A DNA stretch of 64,000 nt from Porticoccaceae bacterium (GTDB lineage Bacteria; Pseudomonadota; Gammaproteobacteria; Pseudomonadales; Porticoccaceae). The position numbers and the translations under genes were made by a program. A model generated the notes under the pieces. The model saw only the letters and a list, made by a program, of their open reading frames with translations, was not told the DNA's origin and searched no databases. Positions within the stretch are counted from its first letter, which is position 1, and each line of letters opens with the position of its first letter. The stretch lies in the NCBI GenBank assembly GCA_021773435.1, contig JAJFKC010000016.1, positions 23,058 through 87,057 of the forward strand. The letters run 5' to 3'. Below, in pieces: positions 49,421-56,332 of this stretch.

Positions 49421-49450
49421 TTTATGTCTCAAATTTATGTCTCAAATTTA
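49421..49450 (+). repeat. Tandem repeat, 2 x 13 bp, perfect
   Basis: TTTATGTCTCAAA occurs twice in direct succession (49421-49433, 49434-49446), followed by TTTA. It lies in the 54-bp gap between the ThDP-enzyme stop and the ALDH start. The perfect identity suggests a young duplication. Confidence 0.92.
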
Positions 49451-49457
49451 GAGGCGA

Positions 49458-51152
49458 CTAAATTGCGCAAACCAATTCACCCAGGTGCTCGGTGAGTTTC
49501 ATGTTTTCACTGTAGTCCACCGGGCAGTCAATAATTACCACCGTGTTATCAGCAAAGGCTTTTTCAAGCGTCGGCAACAGTTGGTCGGTGCTTTCTACCC
49601 GATAACCTTTGGCGCCAAAACTCTCGGCGTATTTCACTAAATCAGGATTGGTAAAACGGATATTGCTTTCGCGACCGTAGTGACGCAGCTGGTGCCATTT
49701 AATCAGGCCGTATTCGCTGTCGTTCCATATCAGTATGACCAGCGCCAGATTCAGGCGCAGCGCCGTTTCGATTTCCTGGGAGTTCATCAGAAAACCCGCA
49801 TCGCCGGTAACGGTCACGACCTTACGCTCAGGGTGCACCATCTTCGCGGCAATGGCGCCCGGTACACCGATGCCCATGGAGGCGAAACCGTTGGAAATAA
49901 TGCAGGTATTGGGTGCTTCGGCCTGATACATGCGTGCCACCCACATTTTGTGGGCGCCGACATCGGAAATAACGATGTCCTTTGCATCCAGGGTCTGACG
50001 CAAATCCCAGAGTATTTTCTGTGGTTTGATAGGAAAATCATCGTCGCTGGCGTGTTCTGCCATCAGCGCCTCAATGGTATCGCGCAGACTGCCACTGTGG
50101 TTGTCATGGCGAAAATCACTGCCCTCACTGATACCGCTGAGGGCTGCATTGAGATCACCCACTACCCCAGCTTGCAACTGGTAGTGGGCATCGACTTCTG
50201 CGGCATTGGCGTTAATATGCAGAATGGTTGCGGTTTTATCGCCGTTCCACAAATGGGGATGGTACTCGATCATGTCGTAACCGATGGTGATCACCAGATC
50301 CGCCCGATCAAAACCACAGGCCACATAATCATGGGCTTGCAGGCCTACGGTGCCCAGGCTCAGAGGGTGAGAAAAAGGCATGCTGCCTTTTGCCATAAAG
50401 GTGGTGGCGACAGGAATATTAAAGTGCTCGGCAAAGGCCACCAGCGCTTCGCTAGCACCGGACCGGATTACACCGTTGCCTGCCATAATAATGGGAAATT
50501 TAGCGCCTTCAATCAGACTGACTGCCTGATCAATTTTTTCCTGGGGCGGCACTGGCGCAAGCGGACTTTGTGGCACCAGAACCTGCTGTTTAAGGGCTGA
50601 TAGCGAAGCAATATTTTCTGGCAGCTCGATAAAACTCGCGCCAGGCCGTTCCATTTGTGCGTCTTTAAAGGCCTTGCGAACAATCTCAGGAATCACCTCT
50701 GGTGCTCGAACCTGCGTGGCGTATTTGCTGATCGGTTCAAATAAATTCACCAGGTCGAGCACTTGATGGCTCTCTTTATGTAAGCGCGTCGTAGCGCCCT
50801 GGCCGGCAATGGCGACGACCGGCGCGAGATCCATATTGGCATCGGCAACGCCGGTAATTAGATTGGTGGCACCGGGGCCAAGGGTGGCAAGGCAAACTCC
50901 AGCTCGGCCAGTGAGTCGGCCATAGACGTCGGCCATAAAAGCTGCACCCTGTTCGTGGCGGGTGAGAATAAATTCGATGTCGCTGTCGAGCAGGGCATCC
51001 ATAAAGGCGATGTTTTCTTCGCCGGGAATACCGAAAATATAATCGACACCTTCGTTCTCCAGGCATTTAATAAACAGCGCCGCTCCATCTATTTCGGCAT
51101 ATATTTCCCTGGCGTCGTCTTTAGATTCGTTGGTGAATAGTGGCTTATTCAT
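49458..51152 (-). CDS. Acetolactate-synthase-like thiamine diphosphate enzyme
   Basis: ThDP-dependent enzyme of the acetolactate synthase/acetohydroxyacid family. The N-terminal Pyr domain has IFGIPGEENIAFMDAL and the ThDP-activating Glu67 (TRHEQGAAFMADVYGRLTG); the C-terminal PP domain has VTGDAGFLMNSQEIETALRLNLALVILIWND, i.e. the GD-x25-N cofactor motif. It has no partner small subunit gene nearby, and 564 residues fit catabolic or single-subunit types. Downstream ALDH and upstream DoxX suggest a joint unit. I do not assign ilvB because the context is not branched-chain synthesis. Confidence 0.88.
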   Translation of the reverse strand: MNKPLFTNESKDDAREIYAEIDGAALFIKCLENEGVDYIFGIPGEENIAFMDALLDSDIEFILTRHEQGAAFMADVYGRLTGRAGVCLATLGPGATNLITGVADANMDLAPVVAIAGQGATTRLHKESHQVLDLVNLFEPISKYATQVRAPEVIPEIVRKAFKDAQMERPGASFIELPENIASLSALKQQVLVPQSPLAPVPPQEKIDQAVSLIEGAKFPIIMAGNGVIRSGASEALVAFAEHFNIPVATTFMAKGSMPFSHPLSLGTVGLQAHDYVACGFDRADLVITIGYDMIEYHPHLWNGDKTATILHINANAAEVDAHYQLQAGVVGDLNAALSGISEGSDFRHDNHSGSLRDTIEALMAEHASDDDFPIKPQKILWDLRQTLDAKDIVISDVGAHKMWVARMYQAEAPNTCIISNGFASMGIGVPGAIAAKMVHPERKVVTVTGDAGFLMNSQEIETALRLNLALVILIWNDSEYGLIKWHQLRHYGRESNIRFTNPDLVKYAESFGAKGYRVESTDQLLPTLEKAFADNTVVIIDCPVDYSENMKLTEHLGELVCAI

Positions 51153-51196
51153 GTCGAGTTCCTTTTGTGTATGTCGCTAAAAATCCAGCTATAGTT

Positions 51197-51268
51197 GATT
51201 AGTTATTGACCTTGAATTAGATATTGACCCTGGATTAGATATTGACCTTAGATTAGTTGTTGGCCTTA
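51197..51268 (+). repeat. Tandem repeat, 4 x 18 bp, over the DoxX stop codon
   Basis: GATTAGTTATTGACCTTG, AATTAGATATTGACCCTG, GATTAGATATTGACCTTA and GATTAGTTGTTGGCCTTA. The last unit holds the final codons and TAA stop (51253-51255) of the DoxX gene. It is the longest period in the window and shows more than 80% agreement between the first three units. Confidence 0.93.
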
Positions 51269-51867
51269 AAAGTCGGCGGATTAAATTTACGATCGACCCA
51301 GTAGTCGATACTGAGATAGCGCCCACCACCGATAAAAAACAGTACGAGCAACATAAATAAATAGGTGGTCGCAAACTCAATGCCGTTATTGAGAATGACC
51401 ACTGAGCCGTTCTCAGTAAGCCACTCGTAGTTGCCGTGCTCTTTTAAAATATCTTTGATAACGTTCAGCCGTTCGATACCGCCCATGGTTCGCTCGGTGG
51501 CGAAAATACCGCCGCCGGCGGCGATAGCGAGCCAGCCGTTCTCAAGATGAACAGAAAAAATGGCAACCAGCATGGTCATCATTAAGGGAAAGCTGATCCA
51601 GCGGGTTGCGAAACCAAAGGTCAGGCACACGGCACCAATCAGCTCAGTGCCCGTCGCAAGCGCGGCCATGAGCCAGGGAAAAGGCAAGCCCAGACCCCAG
51701 TCGGCATTGCCAAACCAGTCGACGGTCGATGAGAAATGCCCAAGTTTCTGTGTTCCCGCCATCCAGAATACCGGTGCTAGGTAAAGTCTCAGTAGTAGCG
51801 GGGCGAGAAAATCGACAGCGCGGGTGGTGTCGAATAACTGGTGGGCTTTTTGAATTAGGGTGATCAT
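51253..51867 (-). CDS. DoxX-family membrane protein of the bufferin operon (BufD-like)
   Basis: 204 residues with four to five membrane helices and the DoxX pattern LLLRLYLAPVFWMAGTQKLGHF, ELIGAVCLTFGFATRWISFPLMMTMLVAIFSVH and LLVLFFIGGGRYLSIDYWV. DoxX proteins often accompany bufferin (gig/buf) operons, where they are thought to have a membrane redox role. It follows bufC by 47 bp. The C-terminal residues lie in an 18-bp tandem array. Confidence 0.88.
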   Translation of the reverse strand: MITLIQKAHQLFDTTRAVDFLAPLLLRLYLAPVFWMAGTQKLGHFSSTVDWFGNADWGLGLPFPWLMAALATGTELIGAVCLTFGFATRWISFPLMMTMLVAIFSVHLENGWLAIAAGGGIFATERTMGGIERLNVIKDILKEHGNYEWLTENGSVVILNNGIEFATTYLFMLLVLFFIGGGRYLSIDYWVDRKFNPPTFKANN

Positions 51868-51914
51868 GATTTTTTCTCCTTGGGCCTGGTGAATAATTCG
51901 CTGGTGCTTTTGAT

Positions 51915-52742
51915 TTAGGGAGTATCAGTTTTGAGATTATTAAGTTTGGAATTTGATTTGATCGCTGTGCTTAAGCCCTTGACCAAACCAGCATCCAGCC
52001 AGCGCATCAATGTGTTTATCGCGATTGCACTGACCTGATCGTCTGACTCTATATCAAGCAGAGCCTCGCAGGCGGAGGCGAAATGGCCGTCGCCCTTAAA
52101 CTGTTTGAACATGCAAAATTCCGCCGCGCCAAGATGGCGAAATTCAGTGAGCAGATCTTTATTACGCCATACCAACCAGACCGTAGAACCCTGCTGTGGC
52201 GTAGGTGGTGTCTTTTCTTCTTTGATGGCCTGCCATATTTCAACGGCATTCCAGTTACTCTCAAAAAGTTGAACACTGGGATGAAAATCGAGATTTAGTG
52301 CTGGCCAATCCGCGACGGGAAATTGGCGCAGTTGCTCAAGGGTCGCTCGCGATGCGTCTGCTGCATCAAAGGCGCTCATCAAGAGTCGCTCAAACCTTGC
52401 CAGTTCGCTAATCTGTGGGTTGTCGCAAAAGGGCGCTTGCGTGGCTAGAAAATGGGGTAATGCATCAGCAAAATGCCGTAATGAACGATAGCTGGATGCA
52501 TGTTGCTGTCGATAGTTGTCGACCATCAGCTCAAATAAACTGTCGCCCAGATAAACGCCAATGGCGGGGTGATCCGTGTCGATGGTGTCATGCAGGCGAG
52601 CTTGATAGGCATTGCCATAAATGTGCAGGCGGGTCTGCGTACTCAGCTTGCCCTGACGAAGTACGTGTGCTGCGATTTCGCCTTTCCCGGACAACAGATA
52701 ATCCATCAACTGGTGTTGTCGCTGTTGCAATAGGCGCTTCAT
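51915..52742 (-). CDS. bufC: Bufferin partner protein BufC (DUF2063 N-terminal domain)
   Basis: 275-residue protein of the HvfC/BufC type, with the DUF2063 (putative DNA-binding-like) N-terminal domain typical of MNIO gene pairs: TRLHIYGNAYQARLHDTIDTDHPAIGVYLGD is the characteristic segment (about 36-66). It pairs with the MNIO enzyme and presents the precursor peptide. The start overlaps the bufB stop by four bases (ATGA), as expected for a complex made in equal amounts. The C-terminal half is poorly conserved. Confidence 0.88.
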   Translation of the reverse strand: MKRLLQQRQHQLMDYLLSGKGEIAAHVLRQGKLSTQTRLHIYGNAYQARLHDTIDTDHPAIGVYLGDSLFELMVDNYRQQHASSYRSLRHFADALPHFLATQAPFCDNPQISELARFERLLMSAFDAADASRATLEQLRQFPVADWPALNLDFHPSVQLFESNWNAVEIWQAIKEEKTPPTPQQGSTVWLVWRNKDLLTEFRHLGAAEFCMFKQFKGDGHFASACEALLDIESDDQVSAIAINTLMRWLDAGLVKGLSTAIKSNSKLNNLKTDTP

Positions 52743-53584
52743 AGCGCCACCTGATTTGGTTCTGGAAACAGCACACTACCGGCAATGTCTCTGGCGATAT
52801 CCAATTCGCCAACGAGGGCTTGCAGCGATGGCATATTGTCATCCCGCTCAATCATTGTGCTGACTGCACCAAAACGCTCCAGACTTTGAGCATAGAGCTG
52901 CCACACTGCATCGGCGACGTCGTGGTCGTGGGTGTCAATGACGTAGTCCCCGTAGTCACTATGGCCAGCTAAATGGAATTGCCGCACCCGGTCGGGATCA
53001 ATGGCATTAATATAATCGAGGGGATCAAAACCATGATTTCTCGCACTGACATAAATATTGTTGATGTCCAGTAAGACAAAACAGTCGGCACGCTGTACCA
53101 CCTCCGAAAGAAACTCCCACTCCGGACAAACCGAATCGTTATAGCTTAGATAACTGGATACGTTTTCGAGCAAAATTTGCCTGCCCAGATAGTCCTGAAC
53201 ACGCCGCACGCGATCAACGACGTGATTTATGGCTTCTTCGCTATAGGGCAGTGGCAACAGGTCGTGACTATTGACATTGCCGACACTCGTCCAGCACAAA
53301 TGGTCGGAAAGCCATTCCGGTTCAAGCTCGCCAGCCAGGGCTTTAAGCTTACCTAAATAGCTCATATCCAGGGGGTCAGTAGAGCCAATCGATAGCGATA
53401 CCCCGTGCATCACCATGGGGTAGTCGCGACGAATGCTGTGCAAGAAATGTTTGGGTTTGCCACCATCGACCATAAAATTTTCGGAAACAATTTCAAACCA
53501 GTCGACATCGGGTTTTTGTTCCAGTACATCAACAAAATGATCGGTACGTAAACCCAGGCCAAATCCCAGAAATTTATTGTCCAT
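52739..53584 (-). CDS. bufB: MNIO-family (DUF692) RiPP-modifying oxidase BufB
   Basis: TIM-barrel multinuclear non-heme iron-dependent oxidase, the family that converts cysteine residues of precursor peptides (oxazolone/thioamide in MbnBC, 5-thiooxazole in bufferins). Metal-ligand segments are present: MHGVSLSIGS (about 59-68), SDHLCW, ENVSSYLSY, LLDINNIYVSARNHG, FHLAGHSDYGDYVIDTHDHDV and the closing ERDDNMP. N-terminus GFGLGLRTDHF is the DUF692 start. 281 residues is the normal length. It lies between the bufferin precursor and bufC. Confidence 0.93.
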   Translation of the reverse strand: MDNKFLGFGLGLRTDHFVDVLEQKPDVDWFEIVSENFMVDGGKPKHFLHSIRRDYPMVMHGVSLSIGSTDPLDMSYLGKLKALAGELEPEWLSDHLCWTSVGNVNSHDLLPLPYSEEAINHVVDRVRRVQDYLGRQILLENVSSYLSYNDSVCPEWEFLSEVVQRADCFVLLDINNIYVSARNHGFDPLDYINAIDPDRVRQFHLAGHSDYGDYVIDTHDHDVADAVWQLYAQSLERFGAVSTMIERDDNMPSLQALVGELDIARDIAGSVLFPEPNQVAL

Positions 53585-53611
53585 ATTGTTTCCCCAATAA
53601 CGATTTAGTTG

Positions 53612-53641
53612 CTAAAACCACTTTCTCTAAAACCACTCTCC
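53612..53641 (+). repeat. 15-bp duplication between the bufferin precursor and bufB
   Basis: CTAAAACCACTTTCT and CTAAAACCACTCTCC are adjacent (two mismatches). The second runs into the left arm of the hairpin that separates the precursor gene from bufB. Confidence 0.85.
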
Positions 53642-53669
53642 GGCACGTAAATATTTATGTGCCGGAGAG
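53636..53669 (-). terminator. Hairpin between bufferin precursor and bufB (attenuator or mRNA stabiliser)
   Basis: Perfect 11-bp arms CTCTCCGGCAC and GTGCCGGAGAG enclose GTAAATATTTAT, which itself can pair (TAAA-TA-TTTA), giving an almost uninterrupted 34-nt stem. In the leftward direction it is followed by TGGTTTTAG, not a full U-tract, so it is more likely a partial terminator or 3'-end stabiliser that lets precursor mRNA exceed that of the enzymes. Confidence 0.82.
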
Positions 53670-53708
53670 CGGGCGGCTGTGCGGTATGTGACACTTAGCC
53701 AGTGGGGC

Positions 53709-54167
53709 CTAAGCGCCGGTTTCGCCGCCGACGTCGCCACAGGCTTTCTCAGGCATAGCAACAAAGCCCTGACCTTTACAGGAGGCCTGGCCCGCGCAGG
53801 CGTTATTGGCCGTTTTACAATCGTTATGGCCATTGCATTTATTGACGTTGTAACAATGTGAAAGATCGGCTACCGCAACACTGCCTTTCCATTCATCTTT
53901 CGTACTGCCGCCAATGTCGTCACAACTTTTTGATGGCATGGCGACAAAGCCTGTACCTTTGCAAGTTGCCTGGCCTGTGCAGGCGTTTTCAGCGGTCTTG
54001 CAATCGTTGTGGCCGTTACATTTATTCACCCCGTAACAATGTACGAGATCAGTCGTGGCGGCTGCCTGCGCCGGGGCAGCTGTTGCAAGGCTGGCATAAT
54101 TCATTAATCCAGCTGCTGCCAGTGCGAGTGCCGTGCCGGTCAGTTTTGTTTTTAAGTTAGTTTCCAT
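53709..54167 (-). CDS. Bufferin-type RiPP precursor with two tandem core domains (BufA2-like)
   Basis: 152 residues: a Sec-type signal ([27 protein letters not shown]) then two copies of a six-cysteine domain. Cys44, 50, 56, 63, 69, 82 and Cys105, 111, 117, 124, 130, 143 have the same spacing (6-6-7-6-13), and the domains are offset by 61 residues. Each contains [16 protein letters not shown] and GQAxCKGxGFVAMP, the pattern of the BufA2 family of copper-binding bufferins, which normally carry one such domain. DNA of the two copies is also clearly alike but not identical. Expected product: secreted or periplasmic, Cys-modified metallophore that sequesters copper. Strong GGAG ribosome site in the leader. 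Confidence 0.88.
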   Translation of the reverse strand: METNLKTKLTGTALALAAAGLMNYASLATAAPAQAAATTDLVHCYGVNKCNGHNDCKTAENACTGQATCKGTGFVAMPSKSCDDIGGSTKDEWKGSVAVADLSHCYNVNKCNGHNDCKTANNACAGQASCKGQGFVAMPEKACGDVGGETGA

Positions 54168-54256
54168 TTCTTTCTCCCTGATATTTTTGGTATCAATTGA
54201 TATGAGTTTTTAAGTGCTTTCTTGATTCACCGCAGTGGGTGACTCGGATTCTTAAT

Positions 54257-54273
54257 AGCGAACCCCGTGCCAA
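54257..54273 (-). promoter_or_regulatory. Sigma-54 promoter of the bufferin operon
   Basis: The reverse strand reads TTGGCACGGGGTTCGCT, which matches the consensus TTGGCACG-N4-TTGCW in all but one position (C for T), with -24 GG and -12 GC correctly spaced. Transcription would begin near 54246 and give a leader of about 79 nt. Confidence 0.82.
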
Positions 54274-54324
54274 CTTATAACTAATTGATTTTATTAAATT
54301 AATAATAAATATAATTTATAGTTA

Positions 54325-54365
54325 GTAACGAATTGATGAGTAATAAATAGGAGTTTTGTAACGAA
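54325..54365. promoter_or_regulatory. GTAACGAA boxes upstream of the bufferin promoter
   Basis: GTAACGAATTGAT (54325-54337) and TTTGTAACGAAACG (from 54355; core 54358-54365) lie 52-92 bp upstream of the bufferin -24 element, at a distance usual for enhancer sites. Same octamer in the other two sigma-54 control regions. Confidence 0.5.
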
Positions 54366-54540
54366 ACGAGTAAGTAGATAATTGTTGAGAGAGGGCAAAG
54401 TCACTGCTTTCCGCCCATTATTTGGAATGGCGACCAAGTCTCCTCTTGAACGGTATTTCGTTTGAGACAGTTATTTACTAATGCTGCGTTGCTTGCCACA
54501 CCAATGTAATGAATCGAATTAAAGAGATAAGGCAGTGGGT

Positions 54541-54556
54541 ATCAATTCGTTACAAA
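54541..54556 (-). promoter_or_regulatory. GTAACGAA box upstream of the glutamate-synthase-like promoter
   Basis: The reverse strand reads TTTGTAACGAATTGAT (54556-54541), about 50-65 bp before the rightward -24 element. Thirteen bases are the exact complement of the box at 54325-54337. Confidence 0.5.
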
Positions 54557-54604
54557 CCAGATAAACAGAATAAAAAAAATAGATATAAAACAAAGAGATC
54601 GATA

Positions 54605-54621
54605 TTGGCACGCAGCGTGCA
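54605..54621 (+). promoter_or_regulatory. Sigma-54 promoter of the glutamate-synthase-like operon
   Basis: TTGGCACGCAGCGTGCA matches TTGGCACG-N4-TTGCW with one mismatch (G for T), and both invariant dinucleotides are in register. Transcription would start near 54632, giving a leader of about 122 nt. Confidence 0.82.
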
Positions 54622-54754
54622 CTATAAAAAGCAGCAGAAGCACCAGCATTGGTTCACCACATAAAATTTAGATGTTGTGCTTATCTAAATAAAGCACGTT
54701 TTAGCAAATCCAGGCTCTAACAAATTCAACTGTTGATACCGAGAGGCAAAAATC

Positions 54755-56332
54755 ATGGATACGGACCTACTAAAAATATTTGCCGTAAATGTATTAGAAA
54801 TTAGCTCCCTGCTGTTCGTGTTCGTATTAGGTGTTGGGGTGCTAATCCTTACCTACCTTTACCTCGCCGACGTGACACAAACAAAACAGGCGATCAGAAA
54901 AAACTATCCTATCGTTGGTCGGTTTCGCTATTTTTTTGAACACATGGGTGAATTTTTTCGCCAGTATTTCTTCGCACAGGATCGGGAAGAATTACCTTTT
55001 AACCGCGCCCAGCGTTCCTGGGCTTACCGGGCGGCTAAAAATGTTGATTCTACGGTGGCTTTTGGTTCGACCCGGCCGCTTAATGAGCCCGGCGATATTA
55101 TTTATTTGAATGGCCTGTTTCCAACATTGACCGAAGATGCCTTGCCGCCGGAGCCATTGACTATTGGCGAGGGTTTTGCTGCAGAGCCTTATACCACAGC
55201 CTCGCTGGTGAACATCTCTGGTATGAGTTATGGGGCCCTATCGACGCCTGCCGTGCGAGCTTTATCCGCTGGTGCCGCAAAAGCCGGTATCTGGATGAAC
55301 ACGGGAGAAGGCGGTTTATCGCCTTATCATCTGGAAGGTGGCTGCGATATTGTTTTTCAGATCGGCACCGCGAAGTATGGCGTGCGCACGCCTGAGGGGG
55401 AGTTGTCCGATGACAAACTCAGGGACATCGCTGAATACACCCAGGTACGTATGTTCGAAATCAAAATGAGTCAGGGCGCCAAACCCGGCAAAGGCGGGAT
55501 TTTACCGGGTGCTAAGGTGACGGAAGAAATCGCACAAATTCGTGGCATACCCGCGGGCAGTGATTCCATCAGTCCAAATGGCCATACCGATATCCGCAGC
55601 ATCGACGATCTGCTCGACAAGATTCTTCATGTCCGCACCATTACCGGGAAACCCACGGGCTTTAAAACCGTGATCGGTGACAGCGCCTGGCTGGATGAAA
55701 TGTGTGAGGCCATTCATCGACGTGGTTTTGAATACGCGCCGGACTTTATCACTGTCGATAGCGCCGATGGCGGCACGGGTGCTGCACCACAGAGTTTGAT
55801 TGACTATATGGGCCTGCCGATTCGTCGCAGTCTACCTCTGGTAGTCGATAAGTTGTTGGAGTACAACCTTAAAGATCGCATCAAGGTGGTTACCTCAGGC
55901 AAATTAATCAACCCGGCTGATGTAGCCTGGGCGCTGAGTATGGGCGCGGATTTTGTCACCTCAGCACGGGGCTTTATGTTTGCCCTGGGCTGTATTCAGG
56001 CATTGCAGTGCAATAAAAACACCTGCCCAACCGGGATAACCACTCACGATATTGCCTTGCAGAGAGGGCTTGATCCCACTGACAAAGCTGAGCGGGTGGC
56101 GAATTTTGCCAAAAACCTGGCTTACGAAGTGGGTGTGATCGCCCATTCCAGTGGCGTTGAACAGCCTCGTAAGCTGGCCCGAAAACACGCGCAAATCATC
56201 AATGCTCAGGGTATTCCGGAACCCATGGAAACCTTGTTTCCGCCAGCGGTGCCTCGGCCCGAATACGACATCATCCCTGCAGTGCAGGTCGGCGTGGGCC
56301 AATCGGTGACCGGGCCAGAGTCAGCATCATGA
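54755..56332 (+). CDS. Membrane-anchored FMN-binding glutamate-synthase-family protein
   Basis: 525 residues: one hydrophobic N-terminal helix (VLEISSLLFVFVLGVGVLILTYLYLA, about 14-39), then a GltB2-type FMN TIM barrel (ISGMSYGALSTPAVRALSAGA, NTGEGGLSPYH, EIKMSQGAKPGKGGILPGAKV, DSADGGTGAAP) and the cysteine cluster CNKNTCPTGITTHD that in glutamate synthase holds a 3Fe-4S cluster (here fewer cysteines). There is no glutaminase domain and no small subunit, so glutamate synthesis is unproven; such stand-alone proteins have unknown substrates. AGAGG lies before the ATG. It is coupled by a 4-base overlap to an antiporter gene. Confidence 0.88.
   Translation: MDTDLLKIFAVNVLEISSLLFVFVLGVGVLILTYLYLADVTQTKQAIRKNYPIVGRFRYFFEHMGEFFRQYFFAQDREELPFNRAQRSWAYRAAKNVDSTVAFGSTRPLNEPGDIIYLNGLFPTLTEDALPPEPLTIGEGFAAEPYTTASLVNISGMSYGALSTPAVRALSAGAAKAGIWMNTGEGGLSPYHLEGGCDIVFQIGTAKYGVRTPEGELSDDKLRDIAEYTQVRMFEIKMSQGAKPGKGGILPGAKVTEEIAQIRGIPAGSDSISPNGHTDIRSIDDLLDKILHVRTITGKPTGFKTVIGDSAWLDEMCEAIHRRGFEYAPDFITVDSADGGTGAAPQSLIDYMGLPIRRSLPLVVDKLLEYNLKDRIKVVTSGKLINPADVAWALSMGADFVTSARGFMFALGCIQALQCNKNTCPTGITTHDIALQRGLDPTDKAERVANFAKNLAYEVGVIAHSSGVEQPRKLARKHAQIINAQGIPEPMETLFPPAVPRPEYDIIPAVQVGVGQSVTGPESAS

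Larger units (their letters stand above)
54168..54754. promoter_or_regulatory. Control region between bufferin and glutamate-synthase-like operons
   Basis: 587 bp, AT-rich, no gene. It contains two divergent sigma-54 promoter-like elements (54257-54273 leftward, 54605-54621 rightward), three GTAACGAA boxes between them, a 13-bp inverted repeat (GTAACGAATTGAT at 54325 and its complement at 54541) and a perfect TATCAATTGATA palindrome (54191-54202) in the bufferin leader. Confidence 0.75.

Noticed and set aside
49680..50600. 306-codon rightward frame inside the ThDP-enzyme gene
   Set aside because: Antisense shadow of a strongly conserved enzyme gene; no ribosome site or family motif.
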